A stretch of 46,553 nt of DNA from Mycobacterium sp. (GCF_008709575.1 NZ_VYIK01000015.1:1-46553); one strand, 5' to 3'; shown: positions 31,799 to 40,903, counted from the first letter of the stretch. Notes: generated by a model from the letters alone, not told the origin. Translations and numbers: made by a program.

Positions 31799-33230
31799 GG
31801 CGGCTGCGCGCGGCCTTCGCCGCGTGCGTTCCGGCCCGCCGCCCGAAGAACGAACCTTCCCCCAGCTGAGTGCCGCTGGCGTATCCCTTGCCGTCCTGGG
31901 CGATGTTGGACGCACAGGCTCCCACCGCGTAGAGGCCCTCGATCGCGGTGCCGTCGTCACGCAGCACCTGGCCGTCTACCGAGGTGGCCAGCCCGCCGAG
32001 GGTAAATCCTGCGTACATCGCCTTGCCCAGCGACAAATCGAACGCCCCCCATGGCCCTTGATCCTGCGGTGCCAGGAATTCCGGCTGCTTGTGGAAATCG
32101 GGGTCTTCGCCCCGGGCGGCGAACTCGTTGTAGCGCTTGAGGGTCGCGGCCAAATTCCCCGCCGGTATGCGCAGCGCGGCTTCCATCTCCCCGACGGTTT
32201 CCCAGCCGTCGATCAAGGGCACCAGCGGCATCTGCGGCTGCTGCAGATGCGCCTCGTCGACAATCAGGAACGCGACGCTGTCCGGCTGGTCCATCACGAA
32301 GCCCGAGGTGCGCGAATGGTATGAATCCTCGGCGACGAACCGGTGCCCGAATTTGTTGACGATGATTCCGGTGAGCAGAATCGAGGGCGGGTACACCGGC
32401 GCGGTGATGAAGACCTGATCCATGTGCTGGGTGGCGCCACCGGCGGAGACCCCCAGCCGGATGCCCAGCCCGTCGTCGTAGGTGTTGCCCAGCACGAACG
32501 GCTTCTCCGCGAGTTTCGGTGTGTAGGTCGCGACCATCTCGGGATTCATCACGAAACCGCCCGCGGCGATGATCACCGAGCCGGCCCGGATCGCTCCGGC
32601 ATCGGCGAAGTGCTTCCACCTCACCCCGGTCACGGCTCCCGACGCGTCGACGACCAACCCGGTCGCGCCGGTTTCGTAGCGGACCTGCACACCGAGGTCT
32701 TCAGCGCGTTTGACCAACAGGTCGATCACCAGCTTGGCGCCTTTGGTGTCGCCGGGCACCGGCACCTTGTGCCCGCGCGGGGCCGGCACCGCCTGTTCGG
32801 AAAACGGCCACACTTTCTCATTTCCGGTGTACATCAACCCTTCGGTGTTGGGTTGGATCACGGCCTTTTCCGGGTAGTAGCTGCGCTCGAACTGGAACCC
32901 GAGATCTTCCAGCCAGGTGAAGTGTTCCACGCTGCCGTCGCAGTAGGCGCGAATTTTGACGTGGTCGGGTTGACGGGCCACCGCGACGAGGTATTTGTAC
33001 ATCTCCTCGGCCGAATCGGGATGCCCGGTCGCCTTTTGAACCGCGGTGCCACCGCCGAGATAGAAGTGCCCGCCGGCCATCGCGCTGGTGCCACCGGCCG
33101 CCGCGGCGCGTTCGAGCACCAGCACCCGCGCACCGGCCGCCGCCGCGCTGACCGCAGCGCAGCCGCCGGCGATACCGAACCCGATCACGACGACGTCGAC
33201 GTCGTCCGACCACGACCCGATGGTGTGCAT
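31791..33230 (-). CDS. FAD-binding fumarate reductase/3-ketosteroid dehydrogenase-like flavoprotein (Rv1817-like)
   Basis: A 479-aa soluble flavoprotein. FAD-binding begins with DVDVVVIGFGIAGGCAA near the N-terminus, followed by VLVLERAAAAGGTSAMAGG. The C-terminal half holds the second FAD motif GLYAVGACASNIAQDGKGYA and GTQLGEGSFFGR, as in fumarate reductase flavoproteins and 3-ketosteroid-delta-1-dehydrogenases. The substrate is unknown. The start is problematic: ATG at 33230 lacks a close ribosome-binding site, while AGAAGGAG sits 5 nt before an in-frame CTG at 33260, which would give 489 aa, near the M. tuberculosis length. Other in-frame starts are 33293, 33314 and 33338. The TetR gene upstream is co-oriented. 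Confidence 0.88.
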   Translation of the reverse strand: MHTIGSWSDDVDVVVIGFGIAGGCAAVSAAAAGARVLVLERAAAAGGTSAMAGGHFYLGGGTAVQKATGHPDSAEEMYKYLVAVARQPDHVKIRAYCDGSVEHFTWLEDLGFQFERSYYPEKAVIQPNTEGLMYTGNEKVWPFSEQAVPAPRGHKVPVPGDTKGAKLVIDLLVKRAEDLGVQVRYETGATGLVVDASGAVTGVRWKHFADAGAIRAGSVIIAAGGFVMNPEMVATYTPKLAEKPFVLGNTYDDGLGIRLGVSAGGATQHMDQVFITAPVYPPSILLTGIIVNKFGHRFVAEDSYHSRTSGFVMDQPDSVAFLIVDEAHLQQPQMPLVPLIDGWETVGEMEAALRIPAGNLAATLKRYNEFAARGEDPDFHKQPEFLAPQDQGPWGAFDLSLGKAMYAGFTLGGLATSVDGQVLRDDGTAIEGLYAVGACASNIAQDGKGYASGTQLGEGSFFGRRAGTHAAKAARSRRA

Positions 33231-33423
33231 CCCGACTGGTTCCGGCGTCCGGGTGTTCAGCGCTGCTCCTTCTGTGATGGTCCGGTAGGGCACGTCGGCC
33301 TGCGAGGCCGACACGGACGTGGCGTCCCGAGGTCCCATGGTGCACCGATATCGTCGGTCTCGACACCGACATGCGGCAATCCCGGCCCGAATCTTGCAGG
33401 AATTCGAGGTGATGGCGTCGGCG

Positions 33424-34101
33424 TCAGTGTTGTGTGAGCAGGCCGACCAGCAGGCGTATCTGGCTGTCGAACACGGTTTGGGGATCACTGAGCGTGTCGG
33501 GGCCGTAGTGGCCGAATACCTCGAGGCTGATCGCGCCGACCACTCCGGCCCAGATCGTGAAGCAGGCACTCATGACGTGGTCGTCACCGGGGAAACCGAA
33601 TTCACGGCGAATCCGGTCGTAGTCTGTCGAGACCGGTGGCGCCGCGACGTCATGGGTCAACCTGATGTCGCCGGTCTCGATTCCGGCGGCGACGGCGTCG
33701 AACAGCGCGCCGATCACCCGCGTGCCGGGTCCGGTCGTTCGGTCCGCCGGGGCGTGGTAACCGGGCACGGGGCTGCCGTACAGCAGTGCCCAGCGGGCCG
33801 GATTCGCCAGAGCCCACGCCCGGGCAGCATGCGCGATCGCAACGACGTCGTCGCTCCAGACGACGGCCTGTGGGGCCCGGGTGACGGCATCGGCGAGGTC
33901 ACAGTAACCGTCGACCAGCAGCAGGGTCAGCAACTCGTCGCGGCTGGACACGTACCGGTACACCGCCGACGACACCATGCCCAGGTCGCGGGCGATCGCG
34001 CGGAGCGACAGCCCGGCCGCCCCGCGGTCAACCAGGTGCTGCCGGCCGAGCTCGAGGATCTGCGCCTCGATGCGCGCACGCGTTGCGTGGCGTGTGCCCA
34101 T
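33424..34101 (-). CDS. TetR-family regulator (Rv1816-like)
   Basis: A 225-aa regulator with an N-terminal helix-turn-helix (RIEAQILELGRQHLVDRGA, GLSLRAIARDLGMVSSAVYR, YVSSRDELLTLLL) and a TetR C-terminal ligand domain with WALLYGSPVPGYHAP, a block typical of the Rv1816 group. The ligand is unknown. ATG at 34101 (MGTRHATRARIEAQ) is preferred to an in-frame extension to 34173. It is divergent from the deazaflavin oxidoreductase gene across 120 bp and co-oriented with the flavoprotein gene 163 bp downstream. Either or both are plausible targets. Confidence 0.9.
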   Translation of the reverse strand: MGTRHATRARIEAQILELGRQHLVDRGAAGLSLRAIARDLGMVSSAVYRYVSSRDELLTLLLVDGYCDLADAVTRAPQAVVWSDDVVAIAHAARAWALANPARWALLYGSPVPGYHAPADRTTGPGTRVIGALFDAVAAGIETGDIRLTHDVAAPPVSTDYDRIRREFGFPGDDHVMSACFTIWAGVVGAISLEVFGHYGPDTLSDPQTVFDSQIRLLVGLLTQH

Positions 34102-34221
34102 CTGGCCAAGTCTGGCACCCAAGAGATCAGTGCTCTTGCTTTTTCGGCTGCACCGTGCCAGGGTCATGTCCAACGAGAGCGCCGCTCTCTTTGTGTCGGC
34201 CTTGGGCCGGAAGGATGTGCG

Positions 34222-34710
34222 ATGTCGATGCGCTATGACCGGCCCGGCCGGGTTGCCCGCGTCGGTACTGCGGTCGGTCGCGGGCTCGCCGAAGCCGGGG
34301 TCAGCATCGCCGGGACCCGGGCACTTCGCGTCCGCGGCCGCACCAGCGGGAAACGTCGCGGTGTGGTGGTCAACGTGTTGACCGTCGAGGGCGTCGATTA
34401 CCTGGTGTCACCGCGGGGCCGCACCCAGTGGGTGCGCAACGTCCGAGCCGCCGGTGTCGTCGAGGTCGGCCCGCGCTGGCGCAGCCGGCGCCGGCGCGCG
34501 ACCGAGGTGGCCGACGCTGCCAAGCCCGATCTGCTGCGGCGCTACCTGGACCGGTGGTATTGGCAGGTCAAGGGGCACGTTGCGGGCCTTGCTCCGGATT
34601 GCGGCGAGCCAGAGTTGCGCGCCGCCGCGCCGGCTATCCCGATTTTCGCCCTCACGGATGCCGGCCGACCCGATCACGAGGCCGGGGCGGCGCCGGGGCT
34701 TGCCCCCTGA
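34222..34710 (+). CDS. Nitroreductase-family deazaflavin (F420)-dependent oxidoreductase-like protein
   Basis: A 162-aa protein of the Ddn/FGD-like split-barrel group (DUF385). The blocks [19 protein letters not shown] and [20 protein letters not shown] match the family pattern of TxGRxSGxxR followed by a W-x2-N-x-R-A segment. Members reduce quinones or nitro compounds with F420H2 in mycobacteria. Substrate is not predictable. The likely ribosome-binding sequence is GGAAGGA at 34209-34215, before ATG 34222. I know no gene at this position in M. tuberculosis. It is divergent from the TetR regulator, its likely controller, and its last 37 bp overlap the end of the convergent protease gene. Confidence 0.8.
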   Translation: MSMRYDRPGRVARVGTAVGRGLAEAGVSIAGTRALRVRGRTSGKRRGVVVNVLTVEGVDYLVSPRGRTQWVRNVRAAGVVEVGPRWRSRRRRATEVADAAKPDLLRRYLDRWYWQVKGHVAGLAPDCGEPELRAAAPAIPIFALTDAGRPDHEAGAAPGLAP

Positions 34711-35357
34711 ACGTCCTCGGCCACCTGCTGCGCGATCGCCTGCCACGACACCGCGGTACGGAAATCGCCCCAAATGCTGTTGAACAAGCCCACGATCGCG
34801 GCACGGCCAGGGCCGTTGACCACATACACCGGTCCGCCGGAATCGCCTTTTTCGCTCGTGAAACCGTGACCTATGGTGAACCAGCCGTTGTTGACACTCG
34901 CGATAGTTCCGCAGCTTTCGCCGGTGACGATGCCGAAATGACAGACCGGCTCGCCCGGTCGGGCGACCACACCCGGGATCGATTCCAGCACGCGCCCGCC
35001 GGGCAGCACGTTGTTGGGCGTGACGTCGTCGGCCAGCACGATCGACTCGTAATCGGCGACAAACTGATCGGCGGCCACCGGGGCGCCGTCGGCGGTATTG
35101 GCCCGAAACGTCGCGGAAGTGCCGATCACGTGGTCGTCCTCGTCGGTCACGGGCCCGTCACCGTGGCAATGACCGGCGGTGAACGCTACCCGTCGTACGG
35201 GGTCGACATACCCCAACGTGCACAGATGACCCGCTTGGTGAATTTCCATACCGGGAAACACCACCACCTGATCAGCCTTGGCCGTCGGGCCCATCCCAGC
35301 GGCCAGTACGGTGGCGCCGACCGTCGTGGCGAACATGCACAATGCTGGGCGGGCCAC
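34674..35357 (-). CDS. Secreted trypsin-like serine protease (Rv1815-like)
   Basis: A 227-aa protein with a signal peptide ending at AKA-D (cleavage after residue 28). The S1-family triad can be placed: His63 in FTAGHC, Asp102 in [10 protein letters not shown], and Ser173 in GDSGGP. Cysteine pairs around the histidine (C46, C64) and near C139/C149 suggest disulfides. It is probably an exported or cell-wall protease of about 200 aa mature length. The target is unknown. The C-terminal A/P-rich tail overlaps the 3' end of the convergent oxidoreductase gene. Confidence 0.92.
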   Translation of the reverse strand: MARPALCMFATTVGATVLAAGMGPTAKADQVVVFPGMEIHQAGHLCTLGYVDPVRRVAFTAGHCHGDGPVTDEDDHVIGTSATFRANTADGAPVAADQFVADYESIVLADDVTPNNVLPGGRVLESIPGVVARPGEPVCHFGIVTGESCGTIASVNNGWFTIGHGFTSEKGDSGGPVYVVNGPGRAAIVGLFNSIWGDFRTAVSWQAIAQQVAEDVQGASPGAAPAS

Positions 35358-35571
35358 CGGTCACTCCGATCGGTCAGGGCCGGCGTGGCGCCGGCCGGCT
35401 GATGCAGTCAGCGGTTCAAGCTTCGCAGACGAAGACCGCGAGATGATCAGCGCCTGCCCCGGTCGGACCGGATCAGAGTTGCTGATGGCGCCGTCGTCGG
35501 CTCCGGCGTCCGGCTATCAGCGCCCAGGCCCCGTGTTGGAGTCCGGTTCGGCTCGCCCAACCAGTCCGTGC

Positions 35572-36495
35572 TCACTGCGCCGATGTCAGAGCTTCGCGGC
35601 GGCCGGTCGTGCGAGGTTCCCAGCCGGGTGGTCCGAAAACGTAGCCCAGTCGGTCGCGCAGCCGTGTCGCCGAGCGCAGATCGCGGACGATCGCCAGGTA
35701 TTCGTGAGTTTGCAGCAGCCAGATGTTGAACGTGTCGACCTGCTTGGTCAGCCCGTAATGCGGGCGGAATATCTCGGGTTGGAAGGTGCCCAACAGCCGG
35801 TCCCAGACGATGAAAATCCCGCCGTAGTTCTTGTCCAGGTATTGCGGATCCATCCCATGATGCACCCGGTGATGTGATGGCGTATTCAAGACGAACTCGA
35901 ATGGCCGCGGGAGCTTGTCGATCCGCTCGGTGTGCACCCAGAACTGGTAGATCAGGTTGATCGAGAAGCTCACGAACACCATCCACGGCGGAATTCCCAA
36001 TAGGGGCAACGGAACCCACATCAGAATCTCGCCGCTGTTGTTCCACTTCTGGCGCAGCGCGGTGGCGAGATTGAAGTACTGGCTGGAGTGGTGTGCCTGA
36101 TGGGTGGCCCAGATCAGCCGCACTCGATGGGCGATGCGGTGGTAGCCGTAGTACAACAGGTCGATACCGAGGATCGCGATGACCCACGTGTACCACTGGG
36201 TGGCGGGCAGATGCCATGGCGCCAGATAGGCGTAGATCGCGGCATAGCCGAGCAACGCCGGGAACTTCCAGCCGGCGGTGGTGACCACCGAGACCAGCCC
36301 CATCGAGATACTCGCCCATGCGTCGCGGGTGAGGTAGGCACCCGATGCCGGCCGCCCCGATCCCTGGATGCGGTCGAGCTTACGTGCCGCTGTCCATTCG
36401 ATGGCGAGCAGCAGCAGGAAGAACGGGATAGCGAACAACACCGGGTCACGCATCTGCGCCGGTAGCATGGAGAGGAAATCCGCGACGGCATTCAC
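35572..36495 (-). CDS. erg3: Membrane sterol desaturase/fatty acid hydroxylase family protein (Erg3-like)
   Basis: A 307-aa integral membrane di-iron enzyme. The eight-histidine signature is present as HRIAH (119-123), HQAHH (132-136) and HHRVHH (208-213). Hydrophobic segments lie near 15-33, 62-90, 100-116 and 163-183. The gene name follows the M. tuberculosis orthologue Rv1814. Mycobacteria make no ergosterol, so the real substrate is probably another lipid such as a fatty acid or carotenoid. A 62-bp spacer separates it from mgtC. Upstream genes Rv1812c and Rv1813c of M. tuberculosis are missing between them. The 214-bp gap after its 3' end shows no gene. Confidence 0.9.
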   Translation of the reverse strand: MNAVADFLSMLPAQMRDPVLFAIPFFLLLLAIEWTAARKLDRIQGSGRPASGAYLTRDAWASISMGLVSVVTTAGWKFPALLGYAAIYAYLAPWHLPATQWYTWVIAILGIDLLYYGYHRIAHRVRLIWATHQAHHSSQYFNLATALRQKWNNSGEILMWVPLPLLGIPPWMVFVSFSINLIYQFWVHTERIDKLPRPFEFVLNTPSHHRVHHGMDPQYLDKNYGGIFIVWDRLLGTFQPEIFRPHYGLTKQVDTFNIWLLQTHEYLAIVRDLRSATRLRDRLGYVFGPPGWEPRTTGRREALTSAQ

Positions 36496-36557
36496 ACCGA
36501 AACTTTATGACGGGCCGGCTGTAGCACCCAAGCACGGCGGCCGTGTCGGCGGGACCA

Positions 36558-37286
36558 CTAGCCCGGCCGCGCCACCGGTGGCATCGGTTCGTCCTGATCG
36601 CCGGCATACCAGTGCACCGTCTGAACGCCTTCCTGCAGGGACAGTTCCGCGACCAGCTGTTCAAGCCGGGTTGGCGCGTGTCCGTCGCTCAGGAGGTACG
36701 CGGTCAACGCGAGGCTGTCCTCGCCCGCCCGCTCGGTGTGGATTCCGCGCAGCACGAAGTCGTTGCTCCGGGTGCGCTGCACGATCTGGGCGCGGGCATA
36801 CTTTTCCGATTTGGGGCGGCACACCAGCTGCAGCTGGTACGGCTGGTCGTCCTCGTCCTCTTCCACCACGTTGTCGCGGTCGATCAAGCGGCCGATCGGC
36901 CGGCCCAGCAAATGGATCATGATGACCGCAGCGGTGCCGATCAGCGCGAACATCAAGTCCCCGCCGGCGGCCAGCACGCCGACCGCCGCCGAGCACCACA
37001 GCGACGCCGCGGTGTTGAGCCCTCGGACGTTGAATCCCTCCCGCAGGATGACTCCTCCGCCGAGAAATCCGACTCCGGACACCACATAGGACGCAACCCG
37101 GGTAGGGCTGGTGTCGTTGGCGGCGACCGAGTAGAGAACGAACAACGTCGCTCCGGTCGCCACCAGCGCATTAGTACGCAGACCGGCTCGCCGCGCCTGC
37201 CACTGTCGCTCGATCCCGATGAGCGCACCACACCCGAGCCCGACGCCCAGGCGCAGGACGAAATCAGCGATGCTCAGCGTCTGCAT
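36558..37286 (-). CDS. mgtC: MgtC, virulence-type Mg2+-responsive membrane protein
   Basis: A 242-aa protein. The N-terminal MgtC/SapB membrane domain (about 1-135) includes GALIGIERQWQARRAGLRTN, LVATGATLFVLYS, GVGFLGGGVILREG and NVRGLNTAASLWCSAAVGVL. The C-terminal cytosolic ACT-like domain (about 150-225) contains YQLQLVCRP. MgtC is needed for growth in low Mg2+ and in macrophages in M. tuberculosis, and acts on ATP synthase in other bacteria. I looked for an M-box riboswitch in the 222 bp upstream and did not find one. It heads a run of cation-related genes reaching 40.9 kb. Confidence 0.94.
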   Translation of the reverse strand: MQTLSIADFVLRLGVGLGCGALIGIERQWQARRAGLRTNALVATGATLFVLYSVAANDTSPTRVASYVVSGVGFLGGGVILREGFNVRGLNTAASLWCSAAVGVLAAGGDLMFALIGTAAVIMIHLLGRPIGRLIDRDNVVEEDEDDQPYQLQLVCRPKSEKYARAQIVQRTRSNDFVLRGIHTERAGEDSLALTAYLLSDGHAPTRLEQLVAELSLQEGVQTVHWYAGDQDEPMPPVARPG

Positions 37287-37508
37287 AGCCTGCTCCCGGT
37301 CTCGTCACGATGTCGGTTCCAGTGTGGCCGAGTCCGACGACGACGGAGAAACCAGGGATGTCCGCGTCGGTGCAGGTTGTGGCGGAGGCTTTCGCGCACC
37401 AACCAGGTGGCGTGACGTTGCGGCACCCCGCGACGATCGGATCGAGAAATCAGCCCAATCGCCCGCCATCTCTACGCGGTTCGCATCGAACCCGCGGCGC
37501 GCATCCCC

Positions 37509-37907
37509 TCAGTGTCCTGCGCCGCCGGCCACCGCGGCCTGCAGCGACCCGGCGCCGCCGAAAGCGCTGTCGTCATCACCACCGTCGAGATGTTCGGGGC
37601 AATAGTTGTCCGCCGCGATCACGGCGAACTTGGCGGCGCCGACGAGGGTGAATCCCGGGTTGGATTTCTCCACTTGCCGGACAGCGGCGACGCCGGGAGT
37701 ACCGGCATCCATCAACCCGCACACCGCCCGCCCGACCGCAACGGCTTCGGGTGCGGTGTGGTAGGTGATGCCGGCTTGCCGGAGAGCGGCGAGGAAGTCG
37801 TCGTCGCTGCCGGCGGCGGGATCCGCAGCCGCGGCTGCGGCGAGCGCGATCGCCGCGGCCAGCGCGGCTCCCGCGACGGGTGTCGAGGCCAGTGCTGTGA
37901 TCTTCAC
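37509..37907 (-). CDS. Secreted DUF732 protein (Rv1810-like)
   Basis: A 132-aa small exported protein. It has an alanine-rich signal peptide (about 1-28, ending AAAAAADP), then a DUF732 domain with DDDFLAALRQAGITY, AVAVGRAVCGLMDAG and NYCPEH, with the conserved cysteine pair. A Gly/Ala tail follows. DUF732 proteins are abundant secreted mycobacterial proteins of unknown function. As with Rv1810, it lies next to mgtC. Confidence 0.9.
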   Translation of the reverse strand: MKITALASTPVAGAALAAAIALAAAAAADPAAGSDDDFLAALRQAGITYHTAPEAVAVGRAVCGLMDAGTPGVAAVRQVEKSNPGFTLVGAAKFAVIAADNYCPEHLDGGDDDSAFGGAGSLQAAVAGGAGH

Positions 37908-37961
37908 GATTGATTCCTCCGCATGATTTGACGCCGAATACCGGGGGACGGCCAGCCGCCG

Positions 37962-39629
37962 TCAGGCATTGCCGAGTTGAATGGCTTTAACCGCCAGCAG
38001 GATCGCTCCGACGACGAGGTAGCCGCGCAGCACCACCATGCCCAACCGAGTTCCGACCGACCAGGTGGCCGGCTCCAGCAGAGCCAGGGGCGGCATCCGC
38101 CAGCTGCCCCGCTCCCCCTTTCTGAACTGGCGGAACAGCTGCTCGGGCATCGTTGCTTTGGGCTGCCGGCGGGCGAACCACCACAACGTGATTCCGATGA
38201 TCGCGGCGCAGCCGGCGCACCCGGCGGCGAAGTCGTCGGCGACGGAGACGATGTCGAGATGGGGGAACACGGTGGTCGCCATCAGGATTCCCGACAGCAG
38301 CAGCAACGCGCCGACGATGATGCCGGCCACGACGTTGAGCCATGGCCGATTCGCCCAGGGACCCAGGACTTCCCGGTCGTTGCACAGCAGGAGCAAAAAG
38401 ACGGTGGCACTGGGCAGCAACAGCCCCGCCAGGGCCTGGACGCCGGTGGTGATCAACCCCAGCGGCGCACCGGGGAAAAGCACCACTGCAGCAGCGATCA
38501 CCACCATCGCCGTGTAGGACAGGTAGAACGGTTTGACCTCGGCGAAGCCGCGGTTGAGCGAATGTTTGAGGCCGAAAACGTCGCCGAACGCGTAGCTGGT
38601 GGCCAGGGTCACCGTCGCGGCGCCGATGATGGAGGCGTCGAGCAACACGATTGCGAACACCGAACCGAGGACCGGGTTGTGTTGACCCAGTAGATGTGCG
38701 AGCACGCCCGCGTCGATGAAGCGCCCCCGGCTGTGGGTGACTCGAGCGGCCCAGTCGCCGGTCATCATCAAGGCCGCCGCCCCGATCACCACGACGAACG
38801 CTCCCAACGTGGTGTCCAACCGTTCGTAGCCGATGAAGCGCGGCGTGATGCGCTTGTCGACGATGTTGGACTGCTGAAAGAACAGCTGCCAGGGCGCCAC
38901 CGTGGTCCCGACCATGGCGATGACCAACAGCAACGCATCCGAGGTGACGCCGCCGGCTACACCGGGGGTGACGAAAGCCTTGCTCGCCTGCGCCCAATCC
39001 GGATGCGACATCAACACCATGGGAATTTGCAGCAGCGTGATCGCCACGAACATCAGCATCGCGCGTTCCCAGCGGCGGAAGCTGCCGGTGGTCATGATGG
39101 CGATCAACGCGATGGCGGCGAATGGGACGACGACGTAGCGGGAGATGCCCAGGTAGTCGGCTGCCAGCGTGATCCCGATGAATTCGGTGATCAGTGTCAA
39201 AAAGTTCAGCAGGAACAAGTCGCCGACGGAGAAGGCGCCCCAGCCGCGACCGAAGCGTTCGTTGATCAGCCGGGCGTGTCCGACTCCGGTGACCGTGCCG
39301 AGCCGAACCACCATCTCCTGGTTGACGATCAGCACCGGGATCAACAGCAACAACACCCACAGCAGCGAATAGCCGTAGTTTTGGCCGGCCTGCACGTAGG
39401 TGGCCACCCCGCCGGCGTCGTTATCGCCGACCATGACGATCAAACCAGGGCCCGCAATCGCCATCAGAGCACCGATTCGGACCTTCAGTGTTCGGGGAAA
39501 ATCATTGTGGCCAATGCTGATTCGACCGAAAGCTCCTTCGATGTGACCAGTGTCGGCATGGTCCAGCAGCGCGGTGTGCAGCGATGCCGGCGCTGTAGTG
39601 CCGACAGTCGTGGGGTCGACCGCGGTCAT
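37962..39629 (-). CDS. Atypical NRAMP-like divalent metal transporter
   Basis: A 555-aa membrane protein with about 11 transmembrane segments in the NRAMP order. At the TM1 metal site the canonical DPGN is replaced by GDNDAGG (68-74, in GPGLIVMVGDNDAGGVATY). At TM6 the usual MPH reads VAPWQLFFQQS. It therefore belongs to a divergent branch whose ion preference (Mn, Mg or other) cannot be read from the sequence. The N-terminal 45 residues are cytosolic and the C-terminus has a basic loop (RQFRKGERGSWRM). Its start overlaps the stop of the PRC/CBS gene as ATGA, so the two are translationally coupled. Confidence 0.85.
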   Translation of the reverse strand: MTAVDPTTVGTTAPASLHTALLDHADTGHIEGAFGRISIGHNDFPRTLKVRIGALMAIAGPGLIVMVGDNDAGGVATYVQAGQNYGYSLLWVLLLLIPVLIVNQEMVVRLGTVTGVGHARLINERFGRGWGAFSVGDLFLLNFLTLITEFIGITLAADYLGISRYVVVPFAAIALIAIMTTGSFRRWERAMLMFVAITLLQIPMVLMSHPDWAQASKAFVTPGVAGGVTSDALLLVIAMVGTTVAPWQLFFQQSNIVDKRITPRFIGYERLDTTLGAFVVVIGAAALMMTGDWAARVTHSRGRFIDAGVLAHLLGQHNPVLGSVFAIVLLDASIIGAATVTLATSYAFGDVFGLKHSLNRGFAEVKPFYLSYTAMVVIAAAVVLFPGAPLGLITTGVQALAGLLLPSATVFLLLLCNDREVLGPWANRPWLNVVAGIIVGALLLLSGILMATTVFPHLDIVSVADDFAAGCAGCAAIIGITLWWFARRQPKATMPEQLFRQFRKGERGSWRMPPLALLEPATWSVGTRLGMVVLRGYLVVGAILLAVKAIQLGNA

Positions 39630-40903
39630 CGCAGGTCATCTCCTTGATCGACGCCAGACATCGGCTGGCCGATCAGCGAAACCGGTTCGGGCACGGCGCC
39701 TGGTCCGGCTGCCCGTCGGCGCCAGTCGTCGGGGATGACAGCTTTGAGAACGTCGTCGATGGTGACGACGCCCAACAGGCGGTCCTCGTCGTCGACGACC
39801 GGGACGGTGCGTAGACCGTTGTCGGCTATCAGCACCGCGACGTCGGCCAGATCGGCATCCGGACTTACCCGGATTGGATCCGAATCCATCAGTGCTGCAA
39901 CCATGTCTGTGGGGCGTGACTGCAACAACGTCACCACCGGCGCCACACCGGCGAGCCGCCCGGTGTGGTCGAGGACATGAATCTGTGCCAGTGCGGCCGG
40001 CTGCACCGTCACCGCCGTGCCGACGACGGTGAGCGCCTCGCGCACAGTAGCACCGGGACCGCACGACACGACGTCGACGGTCATCGTCTCCCCGGCACTG
40101 CCGGGATTGAAACCGAGCAGGTTCAGCATTGAGAGACAGGCTTGCCCGGGCATCAGGTCGATAACCCGCCGGCGGCGGAACGGGCGCAGGTCGATGAGCG
40201 TGTCGGCGGCGTCGTCGGCGCGCATTCGGCCGAGCAGCGCAGCGACCTCGTCGTCGGACATGTCGTCGAGAAGGCCGAGGCTTTGCCGCGCTTCTGCGCT
40301 GTCGGTTCCGGCGAGCAGATCGGCGATGTGCCCGGGATCAAGCGCGGCGACCCGCCCGGACACGCGCCGCAAAGCCAACGACTGACCGTGTCCGGTCAAT
40401 GGTTCGAAGGCCTTCCAGTCGCGAGCGGCCTGGCCGCAGGGCGTCTTCAGCAACGCGAACAACCGGGGCGGACGCCGGCTGTCCAACCGCGCCAACACCC
40501 ACTCGCCTGCGCGTTTTTCAAGTTCGATGTCGTAGACGCGCACCAATTCCCCTGCGGCCACGTCGATCAGCCGGTCTCCGAGGACATCGGACTGCAGCAG
40601 CACTTCACCGGGACGACGTTCGAATCGGGGCAAGTCGAATTGACTGCGCCTCAGCGTTACCCAGTCCGGGCCAAGCCGATTGATGGATCTGCTCCCGGCG
40701 AACACCCGGTGGCCACCGACCGCGGTCACCACACCGGTCACCAGCGGGTAGGTATGTGCGCCGCGCAGCCGAACGACGATGTCCTCGACACGGCCTACCG
40801 CCTCACCGGACGGGGTCAGAACGGGGCGACGCAACACCTGCGACACGTGGATCAACGCTGTGCTGGTGCCGGTGAATTCCGGCGTGGCAACGGGCTTGCT
40901 CAT
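39626..40903 (-). CDS. PRC-barrel/MgtE_N/CBS cytosolic regulator of the adjacent transporter
   Basis: A 425-aa soluble protein. N-terminal PRC-barrel-like domain(s) span about 17-155 (SQVLRRPVLTPSGEAVGRVE, PGEVLLQSDVLGDRLIDVAA). An MgtE N-terminal helical domain covers about 180-265 (LDPGHIADLLAGTDSAEARQ, LLDDMSDDEVAALLGRM, ADDAADTLIDL). A CBS pair follows at about 275-395 (RPTDMVAALMDSDPIRVSPD, NGLRTVPVVDDEDRLLGVVT). This is the cytosolic Mg2+ sensor part of an MgtE channel without the channel. Coupled by ATGA to the NRAMP-like gene, it probably gates that transporter in response to cation or nucleotide levels. Confidence 0.85.
   Translation of the reverse strand: MSKPVATPEFTGTSTALIHVSQVLRRPVLTPSGEAVGRVEDIVVRLRGAHTYPLVTGVVTAVGGHRVFAGSRSINRLGPDWVTLRRSQFDLPRFERRPGEVLLQSDVLGDRLIDVAAGELVRVYDIELEKRAGEWVLARLDSRRPPRLFALLKTPCGQAARDWKAFEPLTGHGQSLALRRVSGRVAALDPGHIADLLAGTDSAEARQSLGLLDDMSDDEVAALLGRMRADDAADTLIDLRPFRRRRVIDLMPGQACLSMLNLLGFNPGSAGETMTVDVVSCGPGATVREALTVVGTAVTVQPAALAQIHVLDHTGRLAGVAPVVTLLQSRPTDMVAALMDSDPIRVSPDADLADVAVLIADNGLRTVPVVDDEDRLLGVVTIDDVLKAVIPDDWRRRAAGPGAVPEPVSLIGQPMSGVDQGDDLR

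Noticed and set aside
29651..31960. 769-aa - strand open frame opposite bacA
   Set aside because: The bacA frame on the + strand is fully conserved. The opposite frame has no domain and an Asp/Arg/His-rich shadow composition.
35358..35571. Possible small gene between the protease and erg3
   Set aside because: Open frames here have no ribosome-binding site or known domain, and base composition is not gene-like.
37287..37508. M-box (Mg2+) riboswitch upstream of mgtC
   Set aside because: I searched the - strand for the GGTGAGGC and following core blocks and did not find them. A covariance search would settle it.
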